64,000 nucleotides of DNA from Sphingobium faniae (GTDB lineage Bacteria > Pseudomonadota > Alphaproteobacteria > Sphingomonadales > Sphingomonadaceae), in assembly GCA_900100475.1 (NCBI GenBank), contig FMTU01000001.1, positions 124,001-188,000 of the forward strand, in the 5' to 3' direction. The notes under the pieces were generated by a model. It made no database searches. It was given only the letters and a program-made list of their open reading frames with translations, and was not told where the DNA came from. This document shows, one piece after another, positions 35,908-45,142 of this stretch. Position numbers and translations under genes: made by a program. Each line of letters starts with the position of its first letter. The stretch's first letter is position 1.

Positions 35908-36642
35908 CCCATGCTCAGGCGCGGACGGCGATGTCCGCGCCTGAAACAATGACCTTTCCCCTCGCGAGTCCCTGCCCTTCCTGCCGCACCGGATGGAAAG
36001 AGGCGGAAAGATGAGTGCGGCTTTGTTGCGCCTTTCGAACAATTTGATGCATGGAAAAGATGGAGATGGTTTCGTTTTCCTCCAACTCAGGCTATCCTGA
36101 CCTTCAGGCCTGATCTTCAGGGCTTCATCGGGTTGCGAGGATGAAAGATGGTCGAACTTTTCCCTCCTCCCTTTGACGAAAGCCCCAAAGCCCCGACAAC
36201 ACGCCACCGACCGCAGCATGACCGCGCCACCTCTGCCGCGGATGAAAATCGGGGCGCACGGCTTTCCGCCATGGAAAGGCTGGACGGGTATGTTTCGCTA
36301 TTTTCGCGTTGGGCTGGCCCTGCGGTGCTTGGCGCGGCCCTGATTTTGATCGGTTGGCTGTTCCTGCGCTAATCTCCGCGCTAGCATACGGAAATCGAAT
36401 AATAAAATTCCACGTCGCAGCAGCGCGCGGCAAACCCGCATCTGTTTCATCTTCAACGGATCGTCGGAAAACCGCGTCCGCATGTCCCTAGCCGATTGTC
36501 AGGACAAGGCATTTATGTCCTGCTGCTTTGCAACATAAGTCAAAGTCAAAGATCGCCGGAGGGGAGTGTCCTGATGGCGCCCGCCGGACGCGCCTCGCAT
36601 GGCTGACGGTTTTCGATGTCCTGACGCAGAAAAGGGTTGCAG
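35908..36642. other. Gene-poor gap containing one small gene
   Basis: Between the broken receptor and the sugar transferase gene there is one convincing small frame (36148-36372). The parts 35908-36147 and 36373-36642 show no coding frame, no clear terminator with a T-run and no repeat that I can identify. Promoter sequences for the polysaccharide locus probably lie in 36373-36630. Confidence 0.5.
36148..36372 (+). CDS. Small single-span membrane protein A
   Basis: A 74-residue product: a polar proline-rich N-terminal half and a C-terminal membrane segment (SLFSRWAGPAVLGAALILIG) ending WLFLR. GAGGA precedes the ATG by six bases. The last part resembles the small protein encoded at 38179 (SRWAG followed by a hydrophobic GALIL-type segment), on the other side of the sugar transferase gene. 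Function unknown. Confidence 0.5.
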   Translation: MVELFPPPFDESPKAPTTRHRPQHDRATSAADENRGARLSAMERLDGYVSLFSRWAGPAVLGAALILIGWLFLR

Positions 36643-38034
36643 ATGTCTAAGATTGATCTGGCGATCGAGGGAGTCCCCGGTCGCCAGCCTGCCGCCACCG
36701 CCGTCCGTCAAAATACCAGGCTGTGGCTCTGCCTGCTCCTTCTGCTTGCCGATATGGCGGCGCTGGGCGCCGGTTTCGCCATCGGCATGGGCACGGCCGC
36801 GATCCCCGTGCTATCGGCCGGGTTGTGGCAGCCCCTGTTCGGCGGCATGATCGTCTATGGCTTCGTCGCCTTCCACAATCAGGCTTATAACCCCCGTTGC
36901 CTGACCGATGCGACGGCATCCTGTCGCAGCGCAGCATTGGCGCTGGCGGGCACCTTGTTGATTTTCCTGCTCGTCCTCTTTTCGCTGAAGGCGACATCGG
37001 AGCTTTCGCGCCTTGGAATCGCGACGGGCCTGTTGTGCAGCGGCAGCCTGCTGCTGGTCCAGCGCCTGCTCATCACACGGGCCGTGCAGCGGCATGTCGG
37101 CCATGATCTGTTCGCGCAGCTTCTCATCATCGACGAAGGCTTCATTCCCGAAGATGTGAGCGGCATGGTGATCCTGGACGCGCCGGCCATCGGGCTGAAG
37201 GCGGATCTGGACGATCCCTATATGCTGCACCGTCTGGGCATGGTGCTGCGGGATTTCGACCGGGTCGTGATCTCCTGCCCCGCCGACCGCAAGGCCGACT
37301 GGGCGCAGATGTTGAAGGGCGCGAATATATTAGGTGAGATCGTGGTGCCCGAACTGGCGCCCATGGCTCCGCTGGCGGTGCAGAATTGCCGGGGCGTCGC
37401 CACGCTGGTGGTAGCGCGGGGACCGCTCAACCTCGCCAACCGGGCCAAGAAGCGGCTGCTGGACATCGCGCTTACCGTGCCGGTGCTGATCGCGCTGATG
37501 CCGCTGATGATCGTCGTCGCCATCGCCATCAAGATCGATTCGCCTGGGCCGGTCTTCTTCCGGCAGGAACGGATCGGCCGGGGCAACCGCCTGTTCCACA
37601 TCCTCAAGTTCCGCAGCATGAAGATGGAGCGATGCGATGCGGCCGGCGCGGCGTCCACGCAGCGGGACGACGATCGCATCACGCGGATCGGACGCTTCAT
37701 CCGCAGCACCAGCATCGACGAACTGCCCCAGCTCATCAACGTGCTGCTGGGAGAAATGAGCCTCGTCGGGCCGCGCCCCCATGCGCTTGGCTCCACGGCG
37801 GAGCAGCAGCTTTTCTGGCAGGTCGACCGGCAATATTGGCACCGCCACGCGCTGAAACCCGGGATCACCGGCCTCGCGCAGGTGCGCGGTTTCCGGGGCG
37901 CGACGGAAACGCGGCGCGACATATTGAACCGCGTGGAAGCCGACCTTGAATATCTGCACGGCTGGAGCCTGACGCGCGACATCGCCATCCTGATCGGCAC
38001 GGCGAACGTCCTGATCCACCGCAACGCCTATTAA
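36643..38034 (+). CDS. Undecaprenyl-phosphate sugar-1-phosphate transferase (initiating enzyme)
   Basis: A 463-residue polyprenyl glycosylphosphotransferase of the GumD/PssY/SpsB type. Four or five N-terminal membrane segments, a central Rossmann-like domain (VVISCPADRKADWAQ), one further membrane helix (LLDIALTVPVLIALMPLMI), then the catalytic domain with KIDSPGPVFFRQERIG, LKFRSMKM, STSIDELPQLINVL and GPRPHAL. It places the first sugar phosphate (commonly glucose) on the lipid carrier and so starts assembly of the repeat unit. The ATG at 36643 follows AAAGGG. Confidence 0.92.
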   Translation: MSKIDLAIEGVPGRQPAATAVRQNTRLWLCLLLLLADMAALGAGFAIGMGTAAIPVLSAGLWQPLFGGMIVYGFVAFHNQAYNPRCLTDATASCRSAALALAGTLLIFLLVLFSLKATSELSRLGIATGLLCSGSLLLVQRLLITRAVQRHVGHDLFAQLLIIDEGFIPEDVSGMVILDAPAIGLKADLDDPYMLHRLGMVLRDFDRVVISCPADRKADWAQMLKGANILGEIVVPELAPMAPLAVQNCRGVATLVVARGPLNLANRAKKRLLDIALTVPVLIALMPLMIVVAIAIKIDSPGPVFFRQERIGRGNRLFHILKFRSMKMERCDAAGAASTQRDDDRITRIGRFIRSTSIDELPQLINVLLGEMSLVGPRPHALGSTAEQQLFWQVDRQYWHRHALKPGITGLAQVRGFRGATETRRDILNRVEADLEYLHGWSLTRDIAILIGTANVLIHRNAY

Positions 38035-38178
38035 GCGGGGATCGGGAAACTGCCCCTCTCATCCCGCGCTCCCCGTCCTTTTGCGGTGAGCCGAGCGTGA
38101 CCCTCCCCGACGCTAACCTTTTGTAAACCAAAAACGGGAATAGCCTCATGCGACAAATCCGTCGCAAGGGGTGACAGC

Positions 38179-38370
38179 GTGATCGACAAAAGCGCGCAGC
38201 TTGAAACCGTCAAATCGCTCAAAGGGGCCGATTTCGGCTCCGTGGGACGTGCGGCGACGGCTCTGTCCTTCGCTGAAAAAGCGGAACGGTCCGTGCAATG
38301 GCTGTCCCGCTGGGCCGGCGTCGCGGCCTTCGCCATGGCCCTTGGCGCGCTGATCCTTGCCCTGATCTGA
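38179..38370 (+). CDS. Small single-span membrane protein B
   Basis: A 63-residue product starting with GTG after AAGGGGTGA. An N-terminal amphipathic part (LETVKSLKGADFGSV) and a C-terminal membrane segment (SRWAGVAAFAMALGALILAL). The end resembles the protein encoded at 36148. It may be an accessory subunit of the polysaccharide assembly machinery; no family recognised. Confidence 0.5.
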   Translation: MIDKSAQLETVKSLKGADFGSVGRAATALSFAEKAERSVQWLSRWAGVAAFAMALGALILALI

Positions 38371-38550
38371 AGGTCCGCCCTTCTTTCCTTGCTGTCAGAT
38401 GAACGGAAAAGCGCCGGTTTGCAGGGCCTGCGCCGCGCATGAAACGAGCCGTTGCTTTGATGCGACCAGCCGCATCCGACCCTATATATTTTCCCTGAAA
38501 TGGGACTAGCATGCCCCCTCGTTGCTGCAATGCAATAAGGGTCATATCAT

Positions 38551-39792
38551 TTGAGAACAGCCAACCACCTGCATTTGCAGGAGCGCCTTTGTGCGCCCGC
38601 AATAGATAAACATCCCTGGCAGCGAACCGTCACGGCGGCGGCGCTGGGCAGCGCGATGATGCTGTCCGCTGCGGCAAACGCCCAGGACTATGGCAACAGC
38701 GCGACCAAACCGGACAAGCTGGGGCTTCAGATCGAAACCGGCCTCGACCTGCTGTATGACGACAACGTCTTCCGGGTCGACGACCGGGTCGAAAAGCCCA
38801 GCGACGACATCATCGTCACGCCATCCCTGCAACTGACCTACGCCCATCCCGTCGGCCGTCACGATGTGCTGTTGCGCGCCAAGGCGGGATATGACTGGTT
38901 CCTGTCGCACAATGAACGCAGCAAAGTGCGGCTGGATGGCGAGGCGCGGGCGAATATCCGTTTCGGCGCGACCTGCGTGCTGACGCCCAGCGCGCAATAT
39001 CGCCAGCAGCGCGCCGATTATGGCGACATCAACCAGAATACCGAAAATCTCCAGCGTTTCACGACGCTGGCCGCCGATCTTTCCTGCGAGCGTCCCGGCT
39101 TCTTCCCCGTCGCGGGTTACGAACATGCGATGACGCGCAACGACGACAGGTTCGACTATGCCGACCAGACGAGCGACAGCTTCCGGGTGGGCGTGGGCTA
39201 TAACAAGCCCAGTCTGGGCACGATCACCGCTTATTATGAGCACATCTCAAGCGACCGCGACAATCTGGGCATCACCAACCGTATCAACGCCTATGCGCTG
39301 CGGTTCCAGCGGTCGGTGTCGCCGCTGACCCAGATCGACGCGCAGATCGCATGGCTGGACGTGAAAAGCGATTCCGATGTCGTGGGCGATTATGATGGCC
39401 TGGGATGGGACGTGAAGCTGACCGGCGCGTTCGTGCCGCGCCTGAAACTGGCGGTTTCCACCAAGCGCGACATCGTGAACGACAGCCTGATCGCCAGCGG
39501 CTTCGCGATCCGGTCCAATTACCGGGTGGAAGGCTATTATGCGCTGAGCGAACTGACCTCCATCGGTCTTTATGCCGATTGGGAGCGGCGCAAATTCCGG
39601 CAGGACGCCGCGCTGCGCCCGTTCAACATCGCCGCCGACAAGAACCGCCGTTTCGGCGCAGCGGTGAAGCGCAAACTGACCGATCGGGCCGATTTGGCGC
39701 TCGACGCGCAGCATTATCGGCGACGCACCGACAGCAGTTCGTCCAATTACAGCGGCACGCAGGTGACGCTGTCCACCCTTCTGCGATTCTAG
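38551..39792 (+). CDS. Outer-membrane beta-barrel protein of the polysaccharide locus
   Basis: A 413-residue protein with a signal peptide (TVTAAALGSAMMLSAAANA) and alternating aromatic beta strands typical of the BBP2_2/EpsL-like barrel group: LQIETGLDLLYDDNVFRVDD, YAHPVGRHDVLLRAKAGYDW, ending in SGTQVTLSTLLRF with a terminal Phe. Such barrels stand beside polysaccharide export genes and may help secretion across the outer membrane. The start is TTG at 38551; the first in-frame ATG lies inside the signal peptide. Confidence 0.82.
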   Translation: MRTANHLHLQERLCAPAIDKHPWQRTVTAAALGSAMMLSAAANAQDYGNSATKPDKLGLQIETGLDLLYDDNVFRVDDRVEKPSDDIIVTPSLQLTYAHPVGRHDVLLRAKAGYDWFLSHNERSKVRLDGEARANIRFGATCVLTPSAQYRQQRADYGDINQNTENLQRFTTLAADLSCERPGFFPVAGYEHAMTRNDDRFDYADQTSDSFRVGVGYNKPSLGTITAYYEHISSDRDNLGITNRINAYALRFQRSVSPLTQIDAQIAWLDVKSDSDVVGDYDGLGWDVKLTGAFVPRLKLAVSTKRDIVNDSLIASGFAIRSNYRVEGYYALSELTSIGLYADWERRKFRQDAALRPFNIAADKNRRFGAAVKRKLTDRADLALDAQHYRRRTDSSSSNYSGTQVTLSTLLRF

Positions 39793-39794
39793 AC

Positions 39795-40643
39795 ATGAAC
39801 ATGGGAGCGATAGCTGTGAGAACAGGAAAACTCCTCCGGTCCTTGTCCCTCCTGCTGACGGCGGCGACGCCAGTCACGCTGGCGGCCCAGACCGGACCCG
39901 CCGCCCCCGCCGCTGCCCCGGCGGCGGTCGCGGCCCCTTCCGCAACCGCCAATGCCGGATATCGGCTGGGCGCGGACGATGAGGTGAAGATCTCGATCTT
40001 CGGCCAGCCCGATCTTTCCACCACCAGCCGGGTCAAGGCGGACGGTTCGCTGACGCTCGCCCTGATCGGGCCGATCCCGGCGCAGGGCAAGACGACCGCC
40101 GAACTGGGGCAGGCCATCGCGTCTGCCTATGCCAGCGGCGGATATCTCAACAATCCGTCGGTCAGCGTGGAAGTCAGCCAATATGTGAGCCGCTTCGTCA
40201 CGGTGCTGGGCAATGTGCCACAGGCGGGCAACTATCCGCTGGACCGCAACTACTCCGTCGCGTCCATGCTGGCGAAGGCGGGCGGATCGACCACGGCGGG
40301 CGCGAATGCGGTGATCCTGACCCCGGCGGACGGCAGCGGGCCGGTCCGCATCTCGCTCGCCGACATGAGCGCGGGCGCAGGCCGCGCGCTGCAACCGGGC
40401 GACATCCTGTTCGTGCCGCCCGCCGAGAAGGTCTATGTCTACGGACAGGTGCAGGAACCGGGCGCCTTCGCCTATGCGCCGGGGCAGACCTTCCGGCAGG
40501 CGCTGGCATTGGCGGGCGGGCCGACGCTGGCCGGTTCGACCAGGCGCATCAAGGTCAAGCGCGACGGCAAGGAGGTCGAGGCCAATCTCGACGATCCGAT
40601 CAAGCCCGAAGACGTCCTCATCATCAGGGAGAAGCTGTTTTGA
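39795..40643 (+). CDS. Wza-type polysaccharide export protein
   Basis: A 282-residue protein with a signal sequence and an Ala/Pro-rich linker, the Poly_export domain (YRLGADDEVKISIFGQPDLS, VKADGSLTLALIGPIPAQGKT) and SLBB domains (RFVTVLGNVPQAGNYPLD; VYVYGQVQEPGAFAYAPGQT). It lacks a visible lipobox and is shorter than E. coli Wza, like the GelD/SpsD group. It forms the periplasmic or outer-membrane exit channel. ATG 39804 is an alternative start. The next gene overlaps by four bases. Confidence 0.9.
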   Translation: MNMGAIAVRTGKLLRSLSLLLTAATPVTLAAQTGPAAPAAAPAAVAAPSATANAGYRLGADDEVKISIFGQPDLSTTSRVKADGSLTLALIGPIPAQGKTTAELGQAIASAYASGGYLNNPSVSVEVSQYVSRFVTVLGNVPQAGNYPLDRNYSVASMLAKAGGSTTAGANAVILTPADGSGPVRISLADMSAGAGRALQPGDILFVPPAEKVYVYGQVQEPGAFAYAPGQTFRQALALAGGPTLAGSTRRIKVKRDGKEVEANLDDPIKPEDVLIIREKLF

Positions 40644-42082
40644 CGGCCATCGACCATGATTTCGTGCAGCCGCCGCGCTCCGAAGGCGGGACGCTCGACT
40701 GGCTGCGAACCTTGCCGCGCAAGCTGGCGGGCGTGGACAAAAGCGACGAGCGGACCATTCCCGCGTCCCCGCCGATCGACGCCACGCCGCTGCTGCTGGA
40801 GGAACTGGCGCCGCCCAGCTTCAGCCGCTCTGCCGGAAGCGACCCTGAAACGGATGGCGCCCGTCCGCTTTCCATGGGGGCGATGGCGCAACCGCTCAAA
40901 CCGATCAGCCTGCGCCGGGATTCCATCTATGCCGCCTTCAACACGGCCATGCCGGTGACGGACCGCCACGGCCTGACCGGGCGCAATGCGGAACTGGAGA
41001 AGTTGGTCGAATCCATCGTCGTCCAGCGCAAGCACGCCGTCATCTTCGGCACGCGCGGGTCAGGCAAGACCTCGCTTGCCCGCGTGTTCGGCGATCTGGC
41101 GGACGAAGCGGGCTGCGTCGCGCTTTATGGATCGGCCAATGGCGAGACGGATTTCGAAACGCTGTTCCGTCCCTTCCTGGCCGAATTGCCGATGAGCGCG
41201 GCGGGCAAGGAAAAGGCCAGGGCGCTGCTGTCCGGTTCCTTCGACGTGCCGCGCCTCGCCAGCCTGCTGGTGGAGGATGTGCGGCAACGCTCCATCCTCA
41301 TCATCGACGAATATGACCGGGTCCATTCCGAAGCCCCGCGACAGGATGTGGCGGCGCTGATGAAGCTGCTGACCGATCTTCATTCCCCGGTGCAACTGGT
41401 GCTGGTGGGGATCGCCAGCGACATCGACGGGCTGATCGCGGCGCATCCGTCGCTGCGGCGGCATATCGCGCCCCAGCGGGTCAACCCCATCCCGACGCCT
41501 GAACTGGCCCGGCTGCTGCTGAGCTGTTCGGATCGGGCGAGCCTTTCCATCGACCTTGAGGCGCTCGACATGCTGGCAAATGCGGCGATGGGATCGCCCT
41601 ATCATGCGCGGCTGTTCGGGATGCAGGCGGCGCTGATCCCTGAAGCGGCGGGGCGCACCCGCATCACGCCCGCCGATGTGGAGGCGGGATTGATCGCCGC
41701 GCTGGAGGGCTGGACCGATATGAGCGCCATCACGCACGGCCATCTCGCCCGCGCGCTGCGCGATGCGCCGCATAACCGCCGCATGATCGCGCTGGCGGCG
41801 GTGGTGGCGTCGCAAAGCTATGCGATCTCGCAGGACCTGCTGGTGCAGGCGGGGGCCGAACTGTTCGGGCCTTCCGACCGGCTTCATGGCGAAGCGGCCG
41901 ATGCGCTGGCCCGGCTCGCCCCCGCCCTGGCGCCGACATCGGGCGGGCAATCCTGGATGTTCGAAGATACGCTCGCGCCGCAATTCCTGCTGCTGATGGC
42001 GAAGCAGCCCGCGCCCAGCACGATCGCGCCCAACCGCACCGAAGAAATGCGCGCCATGCTGAAAGGAGTGGACGGGCTATGA
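40640..42082 (+). CDS. ExeA/ORC-like AAA ATPase of the polysaccharide locus
   Basis: A 480-residue protein: about 100 disordered N-terminal residues, an AAA module with Walker A GTRGSGKTS (137-145) and Walker B ILIIDEYDRV (about 219-228), then a winged-helix-like C-terminal half. No membrane segment. Similar ATPases accompany PEP-CTERM/exosortase polysaccharide loci. It starts with TTG overlapping the Wza stop (TTGA) and overlaps the Wzz gene, so it is made together with the export proteins. Its role, perhaps regulating or powering assembly, is inferred. Confidence 0.75.
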   Translation: MTAIDHDFVQPPRSEGGTLDWLRTLPRKLAGVDKSDERTIPASPPIDATPLLLEELAPPSFSRSAGSDPETDGARPLSMGAMAQPLKPISLRRDSIYAAFNTAMPVTDRHGLTGRNAELEKLVESIVVQRKHAVIFGTRGSGKTSLARVFGDLADEAGCVALYGSANGETDFETLFRPFLAELPMSAAGKEKARALLSGSFDVPRLASLLVEDVRQRSILIIDEYDRVHSEAPRQDVAALMKLLTDLHSPVQLVLVGIASDIDGLIAAHPSLRRHIAPQRVNPIPTPELARLLLSCSDRASLSIDLEALDMLANAAMGSPYHARLFGMQAALIPEAAGRTRITPADVEAGLIAALEGWTDMSAITHGHLARALRDAPHNRRMIALAAVVASQSYAISQDLLVQAGAELFGPSDRLHGEAADALARLAPALAPTSGGQSWMFEDTLAPQFLLLMAKQPAPSTIAPNRTEEMRAMLKGVDGL

Positions 42083-43434
42083 TCCTCAACCCCATCGACC
42101 TGCTGAGCGCGCTCAAGGCGCGCTGGCGCTCGGCCGCTCTTGTGGGCGGAATCCTGTTCCTGTTGATCGCCATCGCGGCGTTCATGCAACCCCGGCAATA
42201 TATGGCGACATCCTCGCTGATGCTGGACCTGTCGCAGACCGATCCGACCGAGGACGGCAATAATCAGGTGCGCGTCGACACCGAAAGCATCATCGGGACG
42301 CAGACCGACATCATCCGTAGCGCGAAGGTCATCAACGCCGTCGCGAAGGAAGCGGGTTTCGTCGACGCCCTGCCCACCGACCTCCCCGCCAATCAGCGGT
42401 TGCAGGCGGCGGCGGCGCGGGTGCGCGCGGGCCTCGTCATCACGACCGGGCGGCAGAGCAATGTGATGCAGATCCAGTTCCTCGATCCCGATCCCGAAAT
42501 CGCGGCGAAGGTCGCCAACCTGACCTCGAAAATCTACATGCGCGAGCAGGTGGAGTTGCGGGCGTCCCCCGCGCGCGGGTCGGCCAAATGGTTCAACGAG
42601 CAGACCGCCGACGTGCGCCGCCGCTATGAGGAGGCGCAGAAGCGGCTGTCGGACTTCCAGCGCGCCCATGACATCATCGGCATCAACCGCATGGACCTTG
42701 AGGCCGAAAAGCTCAAGAACATGTCCTATCAGTTGACCCAGGCGCAGGCGGAAGCCGCCGCCGCCCACTCCAAGACGGGCGCGGGATCGGTGTCCGACAT
42801 CGAAGGGTCGCTGATCGTCCAGAACCTGCAGGAACAGGTCGCGACACAATCGGGCCGCGTGTCTGAACTGGCCAAGACGCTGGGTCCCAACCATCCCTCC
42901 ATGGTGGCCGCCAACGCCCAGCTTCGCGAATTGCAATCCAAGCTCGCGGCCGCGCGGGGCAGCCAGTCGGCGGCGGTCAACGCCAACAGCGTGGCGGCGG
43001 GACGGCGCGAAGGCACATTGCGCTCCAGCATGTCGGCGCAGGAGGACAGGATGATCCGCATGTCCGACGTGCAGGATCAGTTGATGGTGCTCCAGCGCGA
43101 CGTGGATGCGGCGCGGCAGACCTATGACACGGTGCGTCAGCGGTTCAACGAAGCGGAACTCAAGAGCCAGATTTCGCAGCCCAACGCCAGCCTGCTGGAT
43201 GAGGCGACCGTGCCGCTGCTCCCGGCCAAGCCCAATATCCCGCTCTGGCTGGTCGGCGGCATGGCGCTGGGTCTGGTCGGCGGGATCGCCTTCGTGATCC
43301 TGGGCGAAATCGTGACGCCGCGCGTCCGCTCCGCCTCCGGCGTGGCGCGGGCCACCGATGTCGACGTCATCATCGAACTGAACCCGGTCCAGACGCGCGC
43401 GCTCTGGTTCCACAAACAGCAGGAGGCGGCATGA
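42079..43434 (+). CDS. Wzz/GumC-type polysaccharide co-polymerase
   Basis: A 451-residue protein with two membrane segments, near residues 18-38 (AALVGGILFLLIAIAAFM) and near 390-412 (WLVGGMALGLVGGIAFVIL), around a long periplasmic coiled-coil region (ADVRRRYEEAQKRLSDFQRA). The Wzz domain begins with RQYMATSSLMLDL. The motif before the second membrane segment is PLLPAKPNIPLW. No kinase domain is attached; a kinase-like protein is encoded next. It controls chain length together with the polymerase. Confidence 0.9.
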   Translation: MILNPIDLLSALKARWRSAALVGGILFLLIAIAAFMQPRQYMATSSLMLDLSQTDPTEDGNNQVRVDTESIIGTQTDIIRSAKVINAVAKEAGFVDALPTDLPANQRLQAAAARVRAGLVITTGRQSNVMQIQFLDPDPEIAAKVANLTSKIYMREQVELRASPARGSAKWFNEQTADVRRRYEEAQKRLSDFQRAHDIIGINRMDLEAEKLKNMSYQLTQAQAEAAAAHSKTGAGSVSDIEGSLIVQNLQEQVATQSGRVSELAKTLGPNHPSMVAANAQLRELQSKLAAARGSQSAAVNANSVAAGRREGTLRSSMSAQEDRMIRMSDVQDQLMVLQRDVDAARQTYDTVRQRFNEAELKSQISQPNASLLDEATVPLLPAKPNIPLWLVGGMALGLVGGIAFVILGEIVTPRVRSASGVARATDVDVIIELNPVQTRALWFHKQQEAA

Positions 43435-44336
43435 GACTGCGTTCCACGGCCAATGTTCATCCCGGCCTGACTGCGGGGACTTCCGCGGGCCTCAAACCCC
43501 GCGCCCGCGAAGCACAGGAGCCGGTAAGGCTGGCGGTGCAGCACGGCCTGCTGACCGAAGCGGAAGCCGCGCGGACCGACGCCCATGCCCGCGCGTCGGA
43601 CCTCAGCTTCGGGGAAGCGGCGGTCGATCTTGGCCTGTTCGACGCGGACATGGTGGGCCTGCTGGATGCGATGGGCGGCGGCTTTCCGTTGCTGCGGACG
43701 GGGGACGAGCGGATCGACCCGCTGGTCGTGACCGCCTTCGACCCCGCCGATCCCTATGCGGCGAAGGTGCGGGCGATCCGCGCCAAGATGCGCGCCACGG
43801 CGAGCGGCAATGATTCCACCACGCCGCGCATGGCGATCCTGTCCATCGAAACGGGCGATGAAGCGGCGATCCTCGCCGCCAATCTGGCGGTGGTGATGGC
43901 GCAGATGGACGGCCCGACCATGGCGGTCGATGTCGACATGGGCAATCCCTCGCTCGACCGGCTGTTTCGCATTGCGAACAGGTCGGGGCTGGCAGAACAA
44001 CTGATGGGCAGCGCCGCGCTGCTCCCCGCCGCGCAGACGGCGCTTGAAGGGCTTTGGCTGATGACGGCGGGGCGACCTTCGGGCAGCGCCAAGGGGTTGC
44101 TGACGCGCGGGCCGCTGGCGGAAACGGCGGACGGCTGGGGTCTGGGCGAGATGGGGATGCTGTTCTACCTTGCCGAACGGCGGGGCGATCAGACGCCCTT
44201 CGGCTCGATCCTCGCGGGCTTCGACGCGGTGACGCTGGTCGTGCGGCGCGGCGGCACCGCGATCACCGACATGCGCCGCGTGATCGACGATCTGGACCGG
44301 CACAAGGTGCCCATCGCCGGAACGGTGATTGCATGA
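43431..44336 (+). CDS. Degenerate BY-kinase/ParA-like protein without P-loop
   Basis: A 301-residue protein. Residues about 30-75 resemble an MshEN-type helical domain (AVQHGLLTEAEAARTD, FGEAAVDLGLFDADMV). From residue 95 it follows the BY-kinase/MinD fold: YAAKVRAIRAKM, MAILSIETGDEAAILAANLA, MAVDVDMGNPSLDRLF, GLAEQLMG. The position of Walker A (normally GEGKST) reads GDEAAI, so the ATP-binding lysine is missing, and there is no C-terminal tyrosine cluster. It overlaps the Wzz gene (ATGA), where an active kinase is usual. It is probably a non-catalytic partner of the co-polymerase. Confidence 0.72.
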   Translation: MRLRSTANVHPGLTAGTSAGLKPRAREAQEPVRLAVQHGLLTEAEAARTDAHARASDLSFGEAAVDLGLFDADMVGLLDAMGGGFPLLRTGDERIDPLVVTAFDPADPYAAKVRAIRAKMRATASGNDSTTPRMAILSIETGDEAAILAANLAVVMAQMDGPTMAVDVDMGNPSLDRLFRIANRSGLAEQLMGSAALLPAAQTALEGLWLMTAGRPSGSAKGLLTRGPLAETADGWGLGEMGMLFYLAERRGDQTPFGSILAGFDAVTLVVRRGGTAITDMRRVIDDLDRHKVPIAGTVIA

Positions 44337-45142
44337 GCGCGGAACAAGCCCTTCCCCGCCCGCAGCCAGCACGGCCCGGCAGCAACGATCATGGCGGCGT
44401 CGCCCGTGTCGGCGGCGTGCCGGTATCAACGCTGTCGCTTCAGGCGCTGATCCGGCGGATGCTGGAGGAAGCGCCGTTGCGGCGGTCATTAGGCGAGCGG
44501 GCATTGCTGGTCTTCGACTGCAATGGGCAGGGCCTGTCCATGAACGCGAACGATCCCGCCTTTCGCGCGGACCTCGCCCAGGCGGACCTGATCCATGCGG
44601 ACGGGCAGATCATCGTCGCTGCGTCCCGCTGGGTCGGCGGACCGGCGATCGCCGACCGTTCCAGCACGACGGACATGTTCATCGACAGCCTGAAGAGCGC
44701 GGCAGCGTCGGGCGTCCGCTATTATCTGCTGGGCGGCGATGAGCGGGTGAACGCGGAATGCGCCCGCCGGATCGGTGAGATGGCGCCGGGACTGAAACTG
44801 GCGGGCCGCCGCAACGGCTTCTGGACGCCGCAGGAGGAGGACGCGGTGATCGACGCGATCAACGCTGTCGCTCCCGATGTCCTCTGGGTCGGCACCGGCA
44901 AGCCGCGCGAACAGGCCTTTTGCGTCCGTAACCGCGACCGGATCAAGGCCGGGTGGATCGTCACCTGCGGCGGCCTCTATAATTATGTGACCGGCGATTA
45001 TCCGCGCGCGCCGATGTGGATGCAGAAGGCGGGCCTCGAATGGCTGCACCGCATGGCGACGCGGCCCAAGCAGCTTGCCTGGCGCTACCTCACCACCAAT
45101 CCCCATGCGCTCTGGCTGATCTGGAAGCATCGCCATGGCTGA
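44333..45142 (+). CDS. WecG/TagA/CpsF-family glycosyltransferase
   Basis: A 269-residue GT26 enzyme with ADLIHADGQIIVAASRWVG, YYLLGGDERVNAECARRI, VLWVGTGKPREQAF and GLYNYVTGDYPRAPMWMQ, all typical. These enzymes add the second sugar (ManNAcA, ManNAc or a glucose-type sugar) to the lipid-linked first sugar on the cytoplasmic face. The ATG at 44333 overlaps the preceding stop. Confidence 0.9.
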   Translation: MSAEQALPRPQPARPGSNDHGGVARVGGVPVSTLSLQALIRRMLEEAPLRRSLGERALLVFDCNGQGLSMNANDPAFRADLAQADLIHADGQIIVAASRWVGGPAIADRSSTTDMFIDSLKSAAASGVRYYLLGGDERVNAECARRIGEMAPGLKLAGRRNGFWTPQEEDAVIDAINAVAPDVLWVGTGKPREQAFCVRNRDRIKAGWIVTCGGLYNYVTGDYPRAPMWMQKAGLEWLHRMATRPKQLAWRYLTTNPHALWLIWKHRHG

